Of a stretch of 60,611 nt of DNA, positions 49,319 to 60,611 are shown one piece after another (the stretch's first letter is position 1; every line of letters begins with the position of its first letter). Below the pieces are notes generated by a model that saw only the letters and a list, made by a program, of their open reading frames with translations, was not told the origin of the DNA and searched no databases. Origin of the DNA: Lingula anatina (Eukaryota; Brachiopoda; Lingulata; Lingulida; Lingulidae); contig NW_019775689.1 of NCBI RefSeq assembly GCF_001039355.2, forward strand, positions 1 to 60,611. Reading direction: 5' to 3'. A program made the position numbers and the translations under genes.

Positions 49319-49627
49319 GCTCTCTGGTTATGGTGACAAACTTCCACACACAAAGTCTGTAAACACATACAGTTCATCAAACCAACGACATGACCAGCAA
49401 TCAAGTTCACAAGCTATGAAACTTGTCCGTAGACCAATGAAAATGCTACACGACAATTTTCACAGCTTGCAGTTTTAGATGCAGGTTGAGTTCATGAAAA
49501 AAAATTGTCTCAAAACTGTCTCCAACTTCAGCTCATGTTCCCAGAAAATGATAATGAAGATGTTGTTAGTTTTTCTAGGGATGGAAATACCCAACCCATT
49601 TCTATGTTTGGTGTTATGCGACCAGGA

Positions 49628-58620
<8,993 letters not shown>

Positions 58621-59544
58621 TCAATGGTTTTCAATATGAACTAAAATCACAAGAAAAAAGACTACATTTGCGCATATCAACATCATCATCACTATGATTC
58701 ACTATCAAACGTCTCAAGAGGAATAAGGAACACTTTCTCTTATAAAACCAACCTTACCTTCAAACTTCTGTCAAGACCAAGCGATTACCAATGCTTTAGT
58801 AGTAATATCAAAAATTACTGATCCGAGTTCAGTATGAACTTACCTCTGGAATGTTCCCTTCAATTTTAAGTTTATAATAAAATATAATGACTCACTGGCC
58901 TACTATCGGGTGTGGTGACATGACCCAAAACGCAAACAATACACTTCCTAAATTAACAATCCGACTTTGCCCAGTAATTACCTTTTGGCAGCGTGACTTA
59001 TACACCGCAGACAATACAACCATAGAATCTGGTAATTATAGAGAGAACTGACGTCGAAATCAGCGTTTCCCTCCCAATTCTGATCCTGAAGTGAACCCCT
59101 CCCCAAGAGAAGTCAGTCAGCTGATGATGTCATTTCAAAATGGCTACCGCAATGGAATTTCAACAGGGCAGCTTGAATAAATGTTGATTTTGCCAACTTT
59201 AAGACCATAGCGCTGACGCATTAATGTCACGCCGGGTAGCAAAATTCAGAATCTTGGAGCAAAGTAATACTTCAGGGATTTTATATCTCCAAATAACTGA
59301 AACTCGCCGAGCCGGCAACCATTGAACTCCCAACGGTCAGACAGCCATTTGCATATATCAGATCAACTCCCGCTTTGAACAGACACTCTCAGAATGTTAT
59401 TCACTTTGAAACATGTATCAAACATATCCTTCTCGCCGTTACTTACCCCTAAATTATACCTATGATGATGCAGGAAGAATATCCAATTCAAATACAGCAC
59501 AATGGTAGCCACACCTCAATTCTTGCTAGAGGGGTCTGTGGCAT

Positions 59545-59575
59545 TGACGTCACTGATGCATGCTGGGATACCAAT
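59545..59575 (-). promoter_or_regulatory. candidate Rho promoter block: CRE, ZNF143-like, CCAAT
   Basis: A perfect TGACGTCA lies at 59545, GCATGCTGGGA at 59558 (reverse complement TCCCAGCATGC, the ZNF143/STAF core), and CCAAT at 59571, all within 31 bases and about 1.05 kb upstream of the Rho start codon. Motif identity is seen; function is inferred. Confidence 0.5.
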
Positions 59576-59679
59576 CACTAGCTTCATACGAGGCTCATTG
59601 TTTATTATTTACTTATGTACACAATAACACTTCAAACGGAGATTTTAAAAATCTGAAGAATGTAAAGAGTATTTCCTAC

Positions 59680-59850
59680 CTTATTTCGACGAATTAATCC
59701 TTCGGCAAGAAACTGAGCTAATCTCTTTTCAAGATTTTGAGCGTTATCGATGTATTTGAAGAACAACTGTTTATAAATCGTCCCTTTTAAGAGCTGCATG
59801 TAGCTCAAAATGTAATCAGAATAATTAGGAACCAGGTAGTTAAAATGTGT
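59680..59850 (-). other. candidate Rho 5' noncoding exon with upstream TATA
   Basis: A minus-strand donor AAATAAG/GTAGGAAA ends at 59680. A TATATATAA box lies about 59868-59876, so a transcript starting near 59845 would give a 5' UTR exon. Other donors on the same strand at 59447 (GTAAGTAA), 58844 (GTAAGTTC) and 58758 (GTAAGG) could end alternative first or second noncoding exons. The 3' boundary is seen; the 5' limit is a guess. Confidence 0.4.
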
Positions 59851-60152
59851 GCTTACATGATATTAAATTATATATAACCTGGCGCGAGAAAGAATATATA
59901 CACCATGAGGCGGAGTGCTAAAAATAGATAAAGCACGTGTACCTAAAAATAGAACAGTTCAACGGGCCTCTGTTTAACGTGACTTTATGTTATCTGATTG
60001 GCCTGTTGTTTAGACGTCATATTGCACTTAATCAGTACATAGGTATTTAAACGTGTAGGCTTATTTTATCTACTGAAAAGGGATCAGATCCTGAGAGGGG
60101 CACCTTTTGTTTGAGCGCTCTCCCCACTCCTTCCTCCCCCTGTTGTAAAGAA

Positions 60153-60453
60153 ATAAGATAAAAATTAAAGCAGTGAGAGGGTATTCTGTTTTGAATTCTA
60201 ATTTCGCCCGATCTTTCCAACAACCTTTGGAGTATANGTTTTCTAAACTGTCTGGACTGTCGATAGAGAAACACATCAGAATGACGTCTGTGTCTGGATA
60301 CGAGAGTGGTCGAAGGCGGTCGTAATCTTCCTGTCCAGCTGTATCCCAAAGAGCTAACTCAACCTGAAAGAAAAAAGATATAAGATAAAAATTAAAGCAG
60401 TGAGAGGGTATTCTGTTTTGAATTCTAATTTCGCCCGATCTTTCCAACAACCT
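60153..60453. repeat. 74-bp direct repeat flanking the partial Rho exon
   Basis: Bases 60153-60226 and 60380-60453 are identical as read by eye, offset by 227 bases. They enclose the N and the partial Rho exon. The layout is typical of an assembly stutter but could also be a small tandem duplication. Confidence 0.85.
60238..60363 (-). pseudogene. partial fourth copy of the Rho terminal exon
   Basis: 126 bases encode codons 53-94 ([11 protein letters not shown] to SLEN) after a ttttttctttcag acceptor. The sequence matches terminal exon 3 apart from one base next to an undetermined N at 60237, where the similarity stops. The matching intron tail extends only a few bases before diverging. The fragment sits upstream of the gene promoter and between two identical 74-bp direct repeats. 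It may be an assembly artefact, the edge of a neighbouring Rho gene, or a broken duplicate. Confidence 0.8.
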
Positions 60454-60611
60454 AGGTTTGGAGAAGGTATACGTTCTAATCTTTTGTTTATCTTTTTTTT
60501 TTGCCGGAGAGGGGGACATTCTGTTGTTCACAGGGATGGATAAAACCTTGGTTTTGTCTTGCTTCACCCGTTAAACTTTTATTTATTTTTGTCTATTTGG
60601 TGTGTGTGTGT

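Larger units (their letters stand above)
44434..49627. other. space between convergent MON2 and Rho
   Basis: Holds the MON2 3' UTR, three MITEs (45.2, 46.8, 48.0 kb), a 32-base T run at 45859-45890, a (TTTA)n tract at 46235-46280, and the putative 3' UTR of Rho terminal exon 1. I recognise no further gene. Confidence 0.55.

Noticed and set aside
60070-60567. 165-codon frame joining Rho residues to novel ends
   Set aside because: It reads intron, a duplicated 74-bp repeat and an N as coding; only the 126-base exon fragment is Rho.

Overview
This window looks like nuclear DNA from a bilaterian animal, most likely a marine invertebrate; I cannot name the lineage from sequence alone. It is AT-rich, its genes are split by GT-AG introns, it carries many simple-sequence tracts, and it is littered with short foldback (MITE-like) DNA transposons. 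There is no sign of bacterial gene organisation, CRISPR or tRNA genes.

Layout. (1) About 3.5-18.3 kb, plus strand: the 5' part of a bHLH-PAS transcription factor. Seven exons keep one reading frame and encode the bHLH, PAS-A and the beginning of PAS-B; the rest of the gene is not recognisable. (2) 18.3-40.0 kb: a very AT-rich stretch of nearly 22 kb with repeats and MITEs and no coding exon I can defend. (3) 40.0-44.4 kb, plus strand: the last seven coding exons of MON2, a large Golgi/endosome trafficking scaffold; its upstream part is missing from the window. (4) 44.4-49.6 kb: MON2 3' flank and the space between convergent genes. (5) 49.6-about 59.9 kb, minus strand: a RhoA-class small GTPase. 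A single first coding exon (codons 1-52) is followed by three successive, complete, alternative terminal exons, each carrying codons 53 to the stop and each with its own insert loop, basic tail and CAAX box. A fourth, partial copy of the terminal exon lies upstream of the gene at the window edge, next to an N.

The most interesting system is the Rho locus. One nucleotide-binding first exon appears able to splice to any of three last exons. The first 72 codons of these exons (53-124) are protein-identical and almost DNA-identical, whereas the C-terminal halves have diverged. This suggests gene conversion or strong constraint on the core, with diversification of the insert helix and the membrane-targeting tail.

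Two adjacent genes being truncated on either side of one exonless block, together with single Ns at 6447, 12159 and 60237, leaves open an assembly misjoin or a rearrangement between 18.3 and 40.0 kb. At least six foldback families are present: a PIF/Harbinger-like guess (5.1 and 22.3 kb), two hAT-like elements (4.7 and 16.0 kb), and three unassigned families with two or more copies each.
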